From CAYXTW01 sp964452645 (GTDB taxonomy: Bacteria; Zixibacteria; MSB-5A5; GN15; PGXB01), in the NCBI GenBank assembly GCA_964452645.1, contig CAYVMO010000004.1, positions 62,001 to 126,000 of the forward strand: DNA of 64,000 nucleotides, in the 5' to 3' direction. A model generated the notes under the pieces. That model was not told the origin of the DNA. It worked only from the letters and a program-made list of their open reading frames with translations, and ran no database searches. Made by a program: the position numbers and the translations under genes. This document shows positions 10,479 through 19,664 of the stretch, piece by piece. How positions within the stretch are numbered: the stretch's first letter is position 1; every line of letters starts with the position of its first letter.

Positions 10479-11092
10479 AGTGCTTATCTCCTCTTGGTTG
10501 TTCCCCAAAGTTTTTGTTCCCCAATTGTTACCTTTTTTCGGAAGCATGAACGTATTTGATTGTTAGCCGATTATTAGATTCAAATTAATCTTTGTTTATT
10601 CGAGAAAAAACGCATCGGATTCCGGAGCGCCTTAAAACCGGCATAATCTACGTTTCCTAGCGAATCCCTAACAATCGACTAACATATATCTTATGAATCC
10701 GGTTTAAAAAACCGTCGTAGGCGTGAATTCGTTCGTCCAACAGGCCTCAATGGCCCTTTATACTTGGTTTGAGGCGGAGAATAATAATGGAAATCTAATA
10801 TGCCGCTTATAAAAACCAAATATATAGCGGGTATTCTGGTCGCGAAGATGGAGAAAAACTAAGAGCGCGTATTTACTAAAAGTCGAAAAATGAGAGCCAA
10901 AGAAAACAAAACCATTTTAACCAAAACCATCCATCAAGAGAATCCATCTTTGATGTTACCTGCAACCGTAAAATTTATCAAATCAGGAGGCTCGTTTATA
11001 GAAGGTTTTTTTGAAGGATTATTTGCACCTGTTCATCAGCTAATCAATGAACAATTGCCAAAAATATTTTTTAACATTACCGGAGGAATCCA
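10479..11092. other. Divergent intergenic region (614 bp)
   Basis: This region separates the divergent TonB receptor and beta-helix protein genes and must contain both promoters. A 7-bp inverted repeat (gcctcaa 10744-10750 / ttgaggc 10769-10775) is present. A 72-codon frame at 10890-11108 runs into the next gene's start and looks non-coding. I see no tRNA, riboswitch or repeat family. Confidence 0.5.
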
Positions 11093-12901
11093 ATGTTCCG
11101 CAATCTAATCGTAATGGCTTTTTTGCTGTTGCTTCCCATATCGATTATGGCCTATCCGAATTGTATAACCGGTCCGCATAAGATCGTTAAGGATGCCGAT
11201 GTCGGTTCGGAAGTCGGGATGGATGTCACCTGGCATAAGGACACCATCTATATTATGGTTGGTCATATTTATGTTGAAAGCGGTTATAAGCTGACTATCG
11301 AGCCCGGGACTTTGGTCTGGGGCACCCAACCTGGATCAGGCTGGGCGCCGGATACGACCAATCCCGGGGCTTTGATTATTTCCCGCAGTGGATTAATTGA
11401 TGCCGAGGGAACTTTCAACCATCCGATTATTTTCACCTATGGGGGTGATGACCCATCGACCGCCGATTGTCCCGACGACGACGGCTCTTATACCGACCCC
11501 GGCGATAGCTGGCTTGAAAGACAGAAATGGGGCGGTATTATTGTTCTGGGCAAAGCCAGGATTAACACTGCGACCGGCGACGGTTGGATCGAGGGTATTC
11601 CGTACCCGAATCCTACCGGCGATGATGCCGGTTATGGTGGCACTGATGACGACGACAGTTCCGGTGTAATCCGTTTTGTCTCGCTGCGTCACGGCGGCCA
11701 TGAAATCGGAGAAGGCAACGAGATTAACGGTTTCACGTTCGGTGCCGTCGGTTCGCGCACGGTTATCGAGTACATTGAAGTCTATGCCAACTATGATGAT
11801 GGCATGGAATTTTTCGGCGGCAAGTTCAACGGCGATCATTGGGTGTCCGCATACAACGGCGATGACGGCTTCGACCACGATGAAGGTTATCGCGGCTGCT
11901 TCCAATTCATGTATGCCCAATGGACCGATCAAACCGGCGACAAGAATGGTGAACATGATGGCGGCACCGATCCTGAAAACGGTGTTCCTTTCGCCGATCC
12001 TCACTATTACAATGCCACTTATATCGGCCGTGGCCACACTGCGACCTGCGACGGCCAGAGTTCGACCTTTATGATCCGCGACAACTGGGCCGGTGATTAT
12101 CGCAACTCGCTTTTCTCCGAGTGGGCCTGCTGGGGCATCTATGAAATCGAAAATCTCGATGCCGGCTATACCAATCCGACTCTTGATGATAGCGAAAGAC
12201 GTCTGCGTGAAGGCGACATACTTTTTGAAAATAATATGTTTTATCAACCCGGTTTGGGCACCAATGTGTGGGATTACGTAAATCCGACTCCCGACAAACA
12301 GGGTTACCAGCACGTTATGGCCTATTTTGATGATACTGCCTATACGGCCGATGGTGGTTCGGGCGCTACCTATTACAACAACCACACTGGCCCGACCAAC
12401 GAATTCGGTACCGATCCGGAATTCGTCAGTATGCATTGGGATGACAGCCCTCATGAGATGTTAAATCCGATGCTGCAGGCCAGCAGCCCAGCCAAAGGTG
12501 GCACGATGGCAGCGATAGATCCTGGATGCGAAGGCACTATCAAAGATGTCGATTACAAAGGAGCCTTCGACGTTTATCATCCTTATGACACGACCGGCCA
12601 TGGAACCTGTATATACGATCCGTGCTCTTTCTGGATTGCCTACTGGACCGAGCTTTATACCAGAAAGCACGTGCCGCAGCAACCGCCATATTTACCGGGT
12701 GATGTGAATGGTGATGGCAACATCAATATTTTTGATATTACTCATTTGATCGGGTACCTTTATCTCGGTGGTCTGCCGCCGCAAATCTGGATGAAGGTCG
12801 GCGATGCCAATAATGACGGTCTTATTAATATCTTTGATATTACTTACATTATCGGCTTCCTATATCTTGGCGGTCCTGCGCCCCAGGGATGCGGAGCTTA
12901 A
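11093..12901 (+). CDS. Secreted beta-helix-like protein with tandem dockerin-like C-terminal repeats
   Basis: GGAGG lies 8 nt before the ATG. A signal peptide (about residues 1-19, ending 'SIMA') precedes a roughly 500-residue acidic, Gly/Asp-rich region. This has the 'WGGIIVLGKARIN' motif and 'IEYIEVYANYDDGMEFFGGKFNGDHW' style repeats typical of a family of secreted parallel beta-helix proteins in Bacteroidetes and relatives, which are often mislabelled as transporters. The last 70 residues are two dockerin-like calcium loops ('GDVNGDGNINIFDIT' and 'GDANNDGLINIFDIT'). The protein is exported and probably surface-bound or released; enzymatic activity is not evident. The tail matches those of the proteins encoded at 26009-29146 and 38726-41041, suggesting shared anchoring or sorting. 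Confidence 0.85.
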   Translation: MFRNLIVMAFLLLLPISIMAYPNCITGPHKIVKDADVGSEVGMDVTWHKDTIYIMVGHIYVESGYKLTIEPGTLVWGTQPGSGWAPDTTNPGALIISRSGLIDAEGTFNHPIIFTYGGDDPSTADCPDDDGSYTDPGDSWLERQKWGGIIVLGKARINTATGDGWIEGIPYPNPTGDDAGYGGTDDDDSSGVIRFVSLRHGGHEIGEGNEINGFTFGAVGSRTVIEYIEVYANYDDGMEFFGGKFNGDHWVSAYNGDDGFDHDEGYRGCFQFMYAQWTDQTGDKNGEHDGGTDPENGVPFADPHYYNATYIGRGHTATCDGQSSTFMIRDNWAGDYRNSLFSEWACWGIYEIENLDAGYTNPTLDDSERRLREGDILFENNMFYQPGLGTNVWDYVNPTPDKQGYQHVMAYFDDTAYTADGGSGATYYNNHTGPTNEFGTDPEFVSMHWDDSPHEMLNPMLQASSPAKGGTMAAIDPGCEGTIKDVDYKGAFDVYHPYDTTGHGTCIYDPCSFWIAYWTELYTRKHVPQQPPYLPGDVNGDGNINIFDITHLIGYLYLGGLPPQIWMKVGDANNDGLINIFDITYIIGFLYLGGPAPQGCGA

Positions 12902-12954
12902 ATCTTACTTGCCTTTAAAGGCGGATATGGAATTTCCCCCAATCCGTTACTCAA

Positions 12955-12990
12955 AACGCCGGCGGCTTTCGGCCCCCGGCGTTCATTATT
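12955..12990. terminator. Intrinsic terminator between convergent genes
   Basis: An 8-bp GC-rich stem (aacgccgg 12955-12962 / ccggcgtt 12976-12983) is followed by an AT-rich stretch on the plus strand and by TTTT on the minus strand. It lies between the convergent beta-helix protein and response-regulator genes, so it may serve both. Confidence 0.65.
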
Positions 12991-13026
12991 TTATAGACTT
13001 GGGTGCAAAGATTAGAATAAAATTTA

Positions 13027-13716
13027 TTAGGAAATATCGAATTTATATCCGGCCCCGCGAACTGTCTTGATATAATTTTTGCATGATCCCAGTTTTTTTC
13101 TTAATCCCACAATTTGGACGTCGACAGCCCGATCGGTCACCGGGTAATCTTCACCCATTATGGAATTGATAATCTGATAGCGCGAAAACACCCATCCGCG
13201 ACGCTGCGACAGCAGCCGTAGGATCTGAAATTCCATGTTGGTCAGGTCGACCGGCTTGTCATCGGCGTAAACTTCATGTTTCCCAGGCCAGATGGTCAGA
13301 TTCCCGATTTTGATAAACTGCTCCTGATTCCCCTGATCCACAGTTTTTCTTCGCAGTATATTTCTGATCCTGGCAATGAGAACACGCGGACTGAACGGCT
13401 TGATGATATAATCATCGGCGCCTATCTCCAGCCCGACGACAATATCGGTATCTTCACTGCGGGCGGTCAGGATTATTATTGGAATGGCCTGAAAATCCGG
13501 CTTATTTCTGACTATTCGGCATAGCTGTAATCCATCAATACCGGGCAGCATTAAATCAAGTAGAATCAGGTCCGGGATATTTTCGTCAAGAATTTTCAAA
13601 GCCGCTTCCGCTGAAAGTGCGCTGGTAATCTGATAGCCCTCTTTAGAGAGATTGTATTTGATAACTTCAACAATATCTTTGTCATCTTCGACGACAAGGA
13701 TTTTTTCTTTCGCCAT
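13027..13716 (-). CDS. OmpR/PhoB-family response regulator
   Basis: The start is set at 13716, where GGAG precedes ATG by 7 nt; ten extra upstream codons to 13746 are unlikely to be translated. The receiver domain has the acidic pair D11/D12, phospho-acceptor D54 in 'LLDLMLPG', switch T84 in 'ILTAR' and K106 in 'IKPF'. A winged-helix DNA-binding domain (about 135-229) follows, including 'DRAVDVQIVGLRKKLG'. At 229 aa the length is standard. No histidine kinase adjoins it, so it is an orphan regulator whose partner lies elsewhere. It sits directly downstream of the two tRNA genes on the same strand, with a possible terminator after it. Confidence 0.93.
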   Translation of the reverse strand: MAKEKILVVEDDKDIVEVIKYNLSKEGYQITSALSAEAALKILDENIPDLILLDLMLPGIDGLQLCRIVRNKPDFQAIPIIILTARSEDTDIVVGLEIGADDYIIKPFSPRVLIARIRNILRRKTVDQGNQEQFIKIGNLTIWPGKHEVYADDKPVDLTNMEFQILRLLSQRRGWVFSRYQIINSIMGEDYPVTDRAVDVQIVGLRKKLGSCKNYIKTVRGAGYKFDIS

Positions 13717-13890
13717 GGCAAATCTCCGATAATATTCGTATAGCACTAAACAGCTTAAGTGTTAAAATAGTACAAGATTTCTATTAAGATTTCGTTAGCA
13801 GGAATTGAAGTAATATATGCCACCGCTAGAATATTTATCGGAGTTATATCTTCCTCTTAACATGGTATCGTACAATAAGATACAAAAATG

Positions 13891-13965
13891 CGGGGTTGAC
13901 GAGACTCGAACTCGCGACCTCCTGCGTGACAGGCAGGCGTTCTAACCAAACTGAACTACAACCCC
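13891..13965 (-). tRNA. tRNA-Asp (anticodon GTC)
   Basis: The acceptor stem GGGGTTG/CAACCCC closes perfectly. The anticodon stem CCTGC/GCAGG encloses CTGTCAC, giving anticodon GTC. The T loop is GTTCGAGTC-like. The CCA end is not encoded. It lies about 73 bp after tRNA-Val on the same strand. Confidence 0.95.
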
Positions 13966-14038
13966 GGCTGATTTAGCGTGAATTTCTATTTAGCGCCGCT
14001 TACCCTATACTATGTCTTTGCAAACTCTCCTTTTTACA

Positions 14039-14112
14039 TGGGCAGTACTGGACTCGAACCAGTGACCCCCTGCGTGTAAGGCAGGTGCTCTAGCCAACTG
14101 AGCTAACTGCCC
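14039..14112 (-). tRNA. tRNA-Val (anticodon TAC)
   Basis: The acceptor stem GGGCAGT/ACTGCCC is perfect. The anticodon stem CCTGC/GCAGG encloses CTTACAC, giving anticodon TAC, and the T loop GTTCGAGTC is canonical. The discriminator is A and CCA is not encoded. It begins 12 bp after the DUF3098-like gene, so it may be co-transcribed with it. Confidence 0.95.
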
Positions 14113-14124
14113 TAATAATGAATA

Positions 14125-14370
14125 CTATGCTTTCGTATCCAGATTTTCCGCAGAAGGAGCCTTTCTTTTGCCGTTGATAATAATCGAAATCGGAATAAAA
14201 ACGCAATATCCCAAAATCAGCAGTATCGGCGCCAGCGTAATGGAACCGGCCGCAAGCGATATATACCCCACGATTATAATCAGTAAGCCTATTCCGAAAA
14301 AAAGATAATTTCTTGGGCCAAACGGCCACTCAAATCTTTCTTTTGCCTCTTTTTTCGTTTTCTTAGCCAT
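14125..14370 (-). CDS. DUF3098-like small membrane protein (81 aa)
   Basis: The protein has a basic N-terminus (MAKKTKKEAKERFEW), a short 'PFGPRNYLFF' motif, two transmembrane helices separated by a tight 'LAAGSITLAP' turn, and a basic cytoplasmic tail. This layout matches the DUF3098 family found mainly in Bacteroidetes-group genomes, whose function is unknown. GAAGGA lies before the ATG. It follows the O-antigen-ligase-like gene by 44 bp on the same strand and is probably the last protein gene of that operon before the tRNAs. Confidence 0.75.
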   Translation of the reverse strand: MAKKTKKEAKERFEWPFGPRNYLFFGIGLLIIIVGYISLAAGSITLAPILLILGYCVFIPISIIINGKRKAPSAENLDTKA

Positions 14371-14414
14371 ACTTTCCTTCGCAGCTTTGGATTATAATAA
14401 TTAAGCCCTAAATG

Positions 14415-15671
14415 TCAAGCCTTTTCTATATACTCGGTTTTTTCCCGTCCACTCTTAATAAGCTTCTCGGTAGCCAAAAACAGACCCCAGACAGCCATCA
14501 AAAATAGCCTGGTCTCTTCATCGGCAAAGGCCGCCTCAAATATCGAAGTAATAAAAAAAGCGATCGAGGCCATCAAAGTCCCCAGTATTATACCCCGAAT
14601 AATATTATTCTCGGCCTGTCTCTTTAAAGCTTTTGTCATTCTTACAATCATAGCTATCCAAAAGCCTAAATAAAACAGCGCGGCCGGGATTCCGGCATAG
14701 GCCGCCACATTCAGCACATCGTTATGCGCATGCGAGAATACCCGGTTCGAAAATTCATCCCGGTAATTGATATATTGATTGCCGAAATTTCCCTGTCCGA
14801 CGCCTATAATCGGATTATCCGCACTCATATTTATGGCGGTTCGCCAGATCGATAATCTCGAAACGCCGCTTTTGCCTTCCCATTCCATTTCGAAATTGGA
14901 TGAGAAGCGGCTCAGGAAATCCGGCGCGGTTAAAAGAATTATGACAATTACGACTGCTATCAACGGCAGAATTATCTTGTAATGTCTTCGACCCATCCAG
15001 ATTAAAAGAATAATTATTCCTCCTATAAGCGCCGTAATGGATCCGCGGCTGTAACTGAATAATGTCGCGACAGCTGTCAGACAGAATCCCACGTAAAAGA
15101 TTATTTTGTTTTTCCGTTCAATGGTGCATAAGGCAATTCCCAGAAGCAAAATCGAAGCAACCGCATAATAATTGCCGAACGTCAAAGGGTGCGAAAAAGT
15201 GCCCAACGATCGATAACCATGCGAGGGCGCCTCTATCAATTGTTTCCCGTGATACAAATCCATACCGGAATAATGCTGCCATACGGCATAGAGACAAATA
15301 ATTATGGCCGAAATGGTGAATAATCTTAACGCCATAACAACTGATTTTTTATCCTTTAGAATAAAGGCCGTAACCGGTATCATAAAAAACAGCCATTCTT
15401 CTTTTAATTCTAAAAGCGATGCCGACGGTGTCGGGCCGAAAATACTTGAGATAATCGACCAGGCGAGGAAAAGAAAAATGAAGATATTAAACGATGAAAA
15501 TTCGAACCGCCGTCTGTAGATTTTTTCTTTAACGACAATGATCAAGGTCAGCAGAAGCGACAACCCGAGGAAATTCTGCGCCAATGCATGTGAAAAGGTC
15601 GTCGAAAGAAAATACCCGAGCAGAGCATATAGTGCTACTTTTTCCAATATTCCGTATCCGGTTGATTTCAT
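14415..15671 (-). CDS. O-antigen ligase / polymerase (WaaL/Wzy family) membrane protein
   Basis: A 418-aa protein with about ten to twelve hydrophobic helices. Its periplasmic loop contains 'NPIIGVGQGNFGNQY' and 'FSHAHNDVLNVAAYAGIPAAL', the Wzy_C/O-antigen ligase signature with the conserved His-Asn pair. Family members join O-antigen chains to lipid A-core or polymerise glycans at the periplasmic face of the inner membrane. Its start overlaps the gmhA stop by 4 nt (ATGA), so the two are translationally coupled. That supports a lipopolysaccharide role, since GmhA starts the heptose pathway. Ligase and polymerase cannot be separated from sequence alone. Confidence 0.88.
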   Translation of the reverse strand: MKSTGYGILEKVALYALLGYFLSTTFSHALAQNFLGLSLLLTLIIVVKEKIYRRRFEFSSFNIFIFLFLAWSIISSIFGPTPSASLLELKEEWLFFMIPVTAFILKDKKSVVMALRLFTISAIIICLYAVWQHYSGMDLYHGKQLIEAPSHGYRSLGTFSHPLTFGNYYAVASILLLGIALCTIERKNKIIFYVGFCLTAVATLFSYSRGSITALIGGIIILLIWMGRRHYKIILPLIAVVIVIILLTAPDFLSRFSSNFEMEWEGKSGVSRLSIWRTAINMSADNPIIGVGQGNFGNQYINYRDEFSNRVFSHAHNDVLNVAAYAGIPAALFYLGFWIAMIVRMTKALKRQAENNIIRGIILGTLMASIAFFITSIFEAAFADEETRLFLMAVWGLFLATEKLIKSGREKTEYIEKA

Positions 15672-16258
15672 CCGAATAGAACGCTTTCTATCATTTCGAC
15701 CAGCAAATGTATCAGGAAAATCTGTTCTTCCTGAATCCTCTGGACGGAGTTATGCGGAACGATAACGGCTTTGTCAACATGCGGGGCCAGTTTTCCGCCG
15801 TCGTTACCGAGTAGGGCCGATGTCAGGATTCCGATTTCCCTGGCCGTTTTAACAGCCTCCAGAAGATTGGACGAATTACCCGAAGTTGAAATCAGAAGCA
15901 GTATATCACCTTTCTTCCCCAGCCCTTCCACCTGCCGGGCGAATAACTTGTCGAAACCGAAGTCGTTCGAGGCCGCCGTCATGACGGCGGTATCGGTCGC
16001 GAGAGCAATGGCCGGCAGCGATTGACGGTTGCGTGTTGACGTGAGTCGGACAATCATCTCCGCCGCCATGTGTGAACTGTCCGCCGCCGAGCCGCCGTTA
16101 CCGCAGATAAGCATTTTTCCGCCGCTGCCGATGACGCCGGAAAAAATATCGGCCAATTCGACCAGCGGTTTCGCCAGGGTTTGCCCGACTGTACGGCGAA
16201 GCACAGCTGATTCTTCAGCCGCTTTTATGATATATTGTATTCGCTTGTCATCGTTCAT
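15668..16258 (-). CDS. gmhA: Phosphoheptose isomerase (sedoheptulose-7-phosphate isomerase)
   Basis: This is a SIS-domain protein of 196 aa, the normal GmhA length. The motifs 'ICGNGGSAADSSHMAAEM', 'TDTAVMTAASNDFGF', 'ISTSGNSSN' and 'RIQEEQIFLIHLL' are all in the expected order. The enzyme turns sedoheptulose 7-phosphate into D-glycero-D-manno-heptose 7-phosphate, the first step towards ADP-heptose for the LPS inner core. It overlaps both neighbours by 4 nt (ATGA), upstream with the GGGP-synthase-like gene and downstream with the O-antigen-ligase gene. A DiaA-type SIS protein is the main alternative, but the sugar-phosphate motifs favour GmhA. Confidence 0.9.
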   Translation of the reverse strand: MNDDKRIQYIIKAAEESAVLRRTVGQTLAKPLVELADIFSGVIGSGGKMLICGNGGSAADSSHMAAEMIVRLTSTRNRQSLPAIALATDTAVMTAASNDFGFDKLFARQVEGLGKKGDILLLISTSGNSSNLLEAVKTAREIGILTSALLGNDGGKLAPHVDKAVIVPHNSVQRIQEEQIFLIHLLVEMIESVLFG

Positions 16259-17013
16259 AATGCAACCGCGGCCAGAGGATGAGCCGCTTCCGTAAATTCA
16301 CGCAGCGTTTTCAAATCATTATTGTTCTCAAAATGCTGACCGACCACCACAAATGAAGCTCCGGCTTTTATTTTGCTTTCGACCTCCCGTGGTTCTCGGA
16401 TCCCGCCGCCGACTATAATGGGAAGGTTGATATATGCAGCAATCGATTCAATCATGGAAGTCGGCACCGATTTTATTGCACCTGACCCGGCTTCCATGAA
16501 AATCGTATGCATACCCATGTACTGCGCCGCCAGCGCATGAGCGCAGGCGATATCGTTCTTATCGGATGGAATCGGCATCGAGTGTGATAAGTACTGAACC
16601 GAAGAATAACCGCCCGATTCGATCAGCATATAACCGGTGGCAATCGGCTCGATACCGTACTCTTTTACCAGCGGAGCGCCTTTCACCTGTTCATCTATCA
16701 GGTAAGTCGGATTGCGTCCGGAAATCAATGACGTGAATAATATGGCGTCGGCATGCGGGGATATCTGACTGTGCGTCCCGGGGAAAATTATTACCGGAAG
16801 GGACGTCCGTTCCTTGACGGCTTTAACCGTTGTCTGAAAATAATTTTTGGTCATCAGACTGGTGCCGACCAGGACAGCATCGACTTCCGAATCCTCCGCC
16901 GCTTCCGCCAAGTTCAGAATCATGCTCGTTGACGCCCGGTCCGGGTCCAGCAACAGAAAGAATCCGCCGCCCTTTTCGGTTATTACCTGCAATAACAACT
17001 CAAAGACCTGCAT
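16255..17013 (-). CDS. Geranylgeranylglyceryl/heptaprenylglyceryl phosphate synthase family (GGGPS/PcrB-like)
   Basis: A 252-aa TIM-barrel protein. 'FFLLLDPDRAS' near residue 20, 'DAVLVGTSLMT', 'VIIFPGTHSQISPHADAILFTSLISGRN', 'EAGSGA' and the phosphate-binding 'IIVGGGIREP' are the motifs of the GGGP synthase superfamily. Known members join polyprenyl diphosphate to sn-glycerol 1-phosphate, making the first ether bond of archaeal-type lipids; Bacillus PcrB uses heptaprenyl diphosphate. GGGPS genes are reported from FCB-group bacteria. The start overlaps the alaS end by 14 nt, with a G-rich ribosome binding site (AGGGGG). Its chain-length preference and the presence of a G1P dehydrogenase elsewhere are unknown. 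Confidence 0.9.
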   Translation of the reverse strand: MQVFELLLQVITEKGGGFFLLLDPDRASTSMILNLAEAAEDSEVDAVLVGTSLMTKNYFQTTVKAVKERTSLPVIIFPGTHSQISPHADAILFTSLISGRNPTYLIDEQVKGAPLVKEYGIEPIATGYMLIESGGYSSVQYLSHSMPIPSDKNDIACAHALAAQYMGMHTIFMEAGSGAIKSVPTSMIESIAAYINLPIIVGGGIREPREVESKIKAGASFVVVGQHFENNNDLKTLREFTEAAHPLAAVAL

Positions 17014-19663
17014 TTTTAGCCCCCTGCATATTTTCCTTCAATTTATCCTCGACCGCCTTAAATACATCGTCAGCATTTACATCGACAGGAAGACTTCCCT
17101 GCGCGAAATTTTGTTTACCGCCTCCCCGACCTCCAAACCGCCCGAGGATTTCTTCTGAAAATTTCCCGACATCCAACTTGAGGGCACTGCTGGCCGATGA
17201 CATATATGTTCTTTTGCCGTTAGATAACCCGATAGCGACGCTGATCAACGAATAACCGACGCCTTTGCCGCTATCGACCCACCCCGCCATCGCCTCGAGG
17301 TCGGTTTCCCCGAAATCATGAAAACGCAACGTAATATCACTGATTTTTTTCTCATACCCGATGGATTCGGCCGATTCTGAGAAACGTTCCGCTTTGAGTT
17401 TTTTGTTTTCCTTCTGAAGTTCCAGAAGTTTGCCGTACATCTCATTAACAGCGACAGAGACTTCTTCCGCGGGACGATTTATGGTATTCGTGATTTCTTC
17501 CAGTGCGTTTTTCTGCGCCAGCATCATCCGTACCGCCTCAGTACCGGCGACCGCTTCAATCCGTCGGACACCCGAAGCGATCCCGGTCTCAAGAGTAATC
17601 ATAAATGGCCCGATCTGCGAGATATTTTCGACATGCGTCCCGCCGCATAATTCTTTCGAAAAATCATCGACCGATACGACCCTGACACGCCTGCCGTACT
17701 TCTCGCCAAAAATCGCCATGGCGCCGGATTTCTTGGCGCTTTCGATGTCATCTTCAATCGTTTTGACAGGTACAGCCTCGAGAATTTTGTTGTTAACGAT
17801 TTCCTCGACACGATTTATCTCTTCCGGCGTCATCGGTTGAAAATGCGAATAATCGAAACGCAGTTTTTCTGGCCCCACGTACGATCCTGATTGATGTACA
17901 TGATCGCCGAGAACTTCCCGCAAGGCGGCCTGCAACAGGTGTGTCGCCGTGTGATGCCTCATTATCGCCATCCGACGATTTTTATTAAGCGACAGCCTGA
18001 TTTTTATATCGCCGAGCTCCTCGATATCGGAGTATCTTTTCTCGATAATCCGGCCGATATGGACAACTGCCTCTTTATATTTGATTAATTCCAAAACCCC
18101 CAACCGAAAAGCATCACATTCGATAACTCCCCTATCTCCAATCTGTCCGCCCGCCTCGACATAAAAGGGAGTCTTTTGGGGAATTACAACCAACATTTTG
18201 CCGCTTCCATCAGATAGCTCGAACATCTCCGAAATCCCCGACTCGATTTCGAATTTCTCTCTTATAAATTCGGTTTTCAGGTTCTCGTCGGGAATTTTCG
18301 CAAGGATTTCATCCAGAACCGAGTGAAGTTGCTCTAATCTCTCGGCGTCATGTTTGGCGGCGGTCCGTGATTGCTCCTGCTGGTGCTTCATCATTTCATC
18401 AAAACCTTCCATATCAAGAGTCAGTCCCTGCTCTTCCGCCATTACCTGGGTAAGATCGACCGGAAACCCGTAAGTATCATACAGCCTGAAAATCTCGCTC
18501 CCCGGCACCATTTTGCTGCCGCCCGCTTTCACCCTTTTTACGACTTCGTCGAAAAGCATCAATCCGCTGTCGAGCGTGCGGCCAAATGATTCTTCTTCAG
18601 TCTTGATTACATTCTGAATATGTTCTTGCTTTTCCATTATTTCGGGATAAACGTCGCCCATCAGGGTGACCAATGTCGGCACCAGTTTATAGATAAACGG
18701 CTCACGGATATCGAGCAGGCGCCCGTGCCTCGCCGCCCGCCTCAGGATTCGCCTTAATACATATCCCTGTTTCTCATTGGACAAACCGCCACCATCGGCG
18801 ATACAGAATGTCAAAGCGCGTATATGATCGGCGATTACCCGATGCGAAATCCCTCGTTCATCGATATAATATTTTCTGCCGCAAATGTCGGAAATCTGGT
18901 CAATCAAAACCATAAAATTATCGGTTTCGAAGTTGGAGTTGGCATCCTGCAGGATACACGCGATTCTTTCCAAACCCGCGCCGGTATCGATTGACGGTTT
19001 CGGGAGCGGCTCGATAGTGCCATCCGGCTTTGTATTGTACTGCATAAAAACCAGGTTCCAGATTTCCACGAAGCGGTCGCCGACGCCGTTTACCCTATAC
19101 TCCGGACCGATGCCGAAACGCTTGCCGCGATCGACATGAATTTCGCTGCAGGGGCCGTTGGGACCTGTTTCACCCATCGACCAGTAATTCTCTTTCTTAT
19201 CAAAACGCAGGATCCGCCCGTTTTTCAGTTCCGGCGCGATTTTACCCCAGAGCACAAATGCCTCGTCATCTTCCTCATAAACACTCGCGTAAAGCCGGTC
19301 TTTCGGCAGCTTAAGATATTTTGTCACCCATTCCCAGCCATAGAAAATCGCCTCTTCCTTGAAATAGTCGCCGAACGAGAAGTTGCCCAGCATCTCGAAA
19401 AATGTATTATGCCGCGCCGTGCGCCCGACATTTTCCAGGTCATTATGTTTCCCGCCGGCCCGCATGCATTTCTGGACCGACACCGCTCGCGGATGCTCGG
19501 CCTGTTTCTTTCCGGTGAAAATATCCTTGAACTGGTTCATCCCGGCATTGACGAACATCAATGTCGGATCATCGAAAGGAATTACCGATGAAGAAGCATA
19601 CTCTTTATGGCCGTACCGTTTAAAATAGTCGACGAACGATTTTCTGATTTCCGAAGTCTTAAT
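17000..19663 (-). CDS. alaS: Alanyl-tRNA synthetase, probable AUU start codon
   Basis: This is full-length AlaS (about 888 aa). It has class II core motifs ('FVNAGMNQFKDIF', 'CMRAGGKHNDLENVG', 'FFEMLGNFSFGDYF'), the editing-domain zinc site ('HTATH' and 'CGGTH') and a C-Ala domain with a Gly-rich 'GRFGGRGGGKQNFAQG'. The frame could open at TTG codons at 19693 or 19684, but neither has a ribosome binding site. A perfect AAGGAGG lies 9 nt upstream of an in-frame ATT at 19663. Starting there puts four residues before the conserved EIR, as in well-studied AlaS proteins. That start sits just after the recX stop. The function is certain; the AUU start is inferred. Confidence 0.95.
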   Translation of the reverse strand: MKTSEIRKSFVDYFKRYGHKEYASSSVIPFDDPTLMFVNAGMNQFKDIFTGKKQAEHPRAVSVQKCMRAGGKHNDLENVGRTARHNTFFEMLGNFSFGDYFKEEAIFYGWEWVTKYLKLPKDRLYASVYEEDDEAFVLWGKIAPELKNGRILRFDKKENYWSMGETGPNGPCSEIHVDRGKRFGIGPEYRVNGVGDRFVEIWNLVFMQYNTKPDGTIEPLPKPSIDTGAGLERIACILQDANSNFETDNFMVLIDQISDICGRKYYIDERGISHRVIADHIRALTFCIADGGGLSNEKQGYVLRRILRRAARHGRLLDIREPFIYKLVPTLVTLMGDVYPEIMEKQEHIQNVIKTEEESFGRTLDSGLMLFDEVVKRVKAGGSKMVPGSEIFRLYDTYGFPVDLTQVMAEEQGLTLDMEGFDEMMKHQQEQSRTAAKHDAERLEQLHSVLDEILAKIPDENLKTEFIREKFEIESGISEMFELSDGSGKMLVVIPQKTPFYVEAGGQIGDRGVIECDAFRLGVLELIKYKEAVVHIGRIIEKRYSDIEELGDIKIRLSLNKNRRMAIMRHHTATHLLQAALREVLGDHVHQSGSYVGPEKLRFDYSHFQPMTPEEINRVEEIVNNKILEAVPVKTIEDDIESAKKSGAMAIFGEKYGRRVRVVSVDDFSKELCGGTHVENISQIGPFMITLETGIASGVRRIEAVAGTEAVRMMLAQKNALEEITNTINRPAEEVSVAVNEMYGKLLELQKENKKLKAERFSESAESIGYEKKISDITLRFHDFGETDLEAMAGWVDSGKGVGYSLISVAIGLSNGKRTYMSSASSALKLDVGKFSEEILGRFGGRGGGKQNFAQGSLPVDVNADDVFKAVEDKLKENMQGAKNAGL

Positions 19664-19664
19664 T

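Noticed and set aside
10890..11108. 72-codon frame ahead of the beta-helix protein gene
   Set aside because: It overlaps the ribosome binding site and start of the next gene, has no recognisable product and no good ribosome binding site.
11393..12454. Long (353-codon) open frame on the minus strand
   Set aside because: It is antisense to the beta-helix protein gene. Its composition mirrors that gene's Gly/Asp-rich codons and it has no ribosome binding site or recognisable domain.
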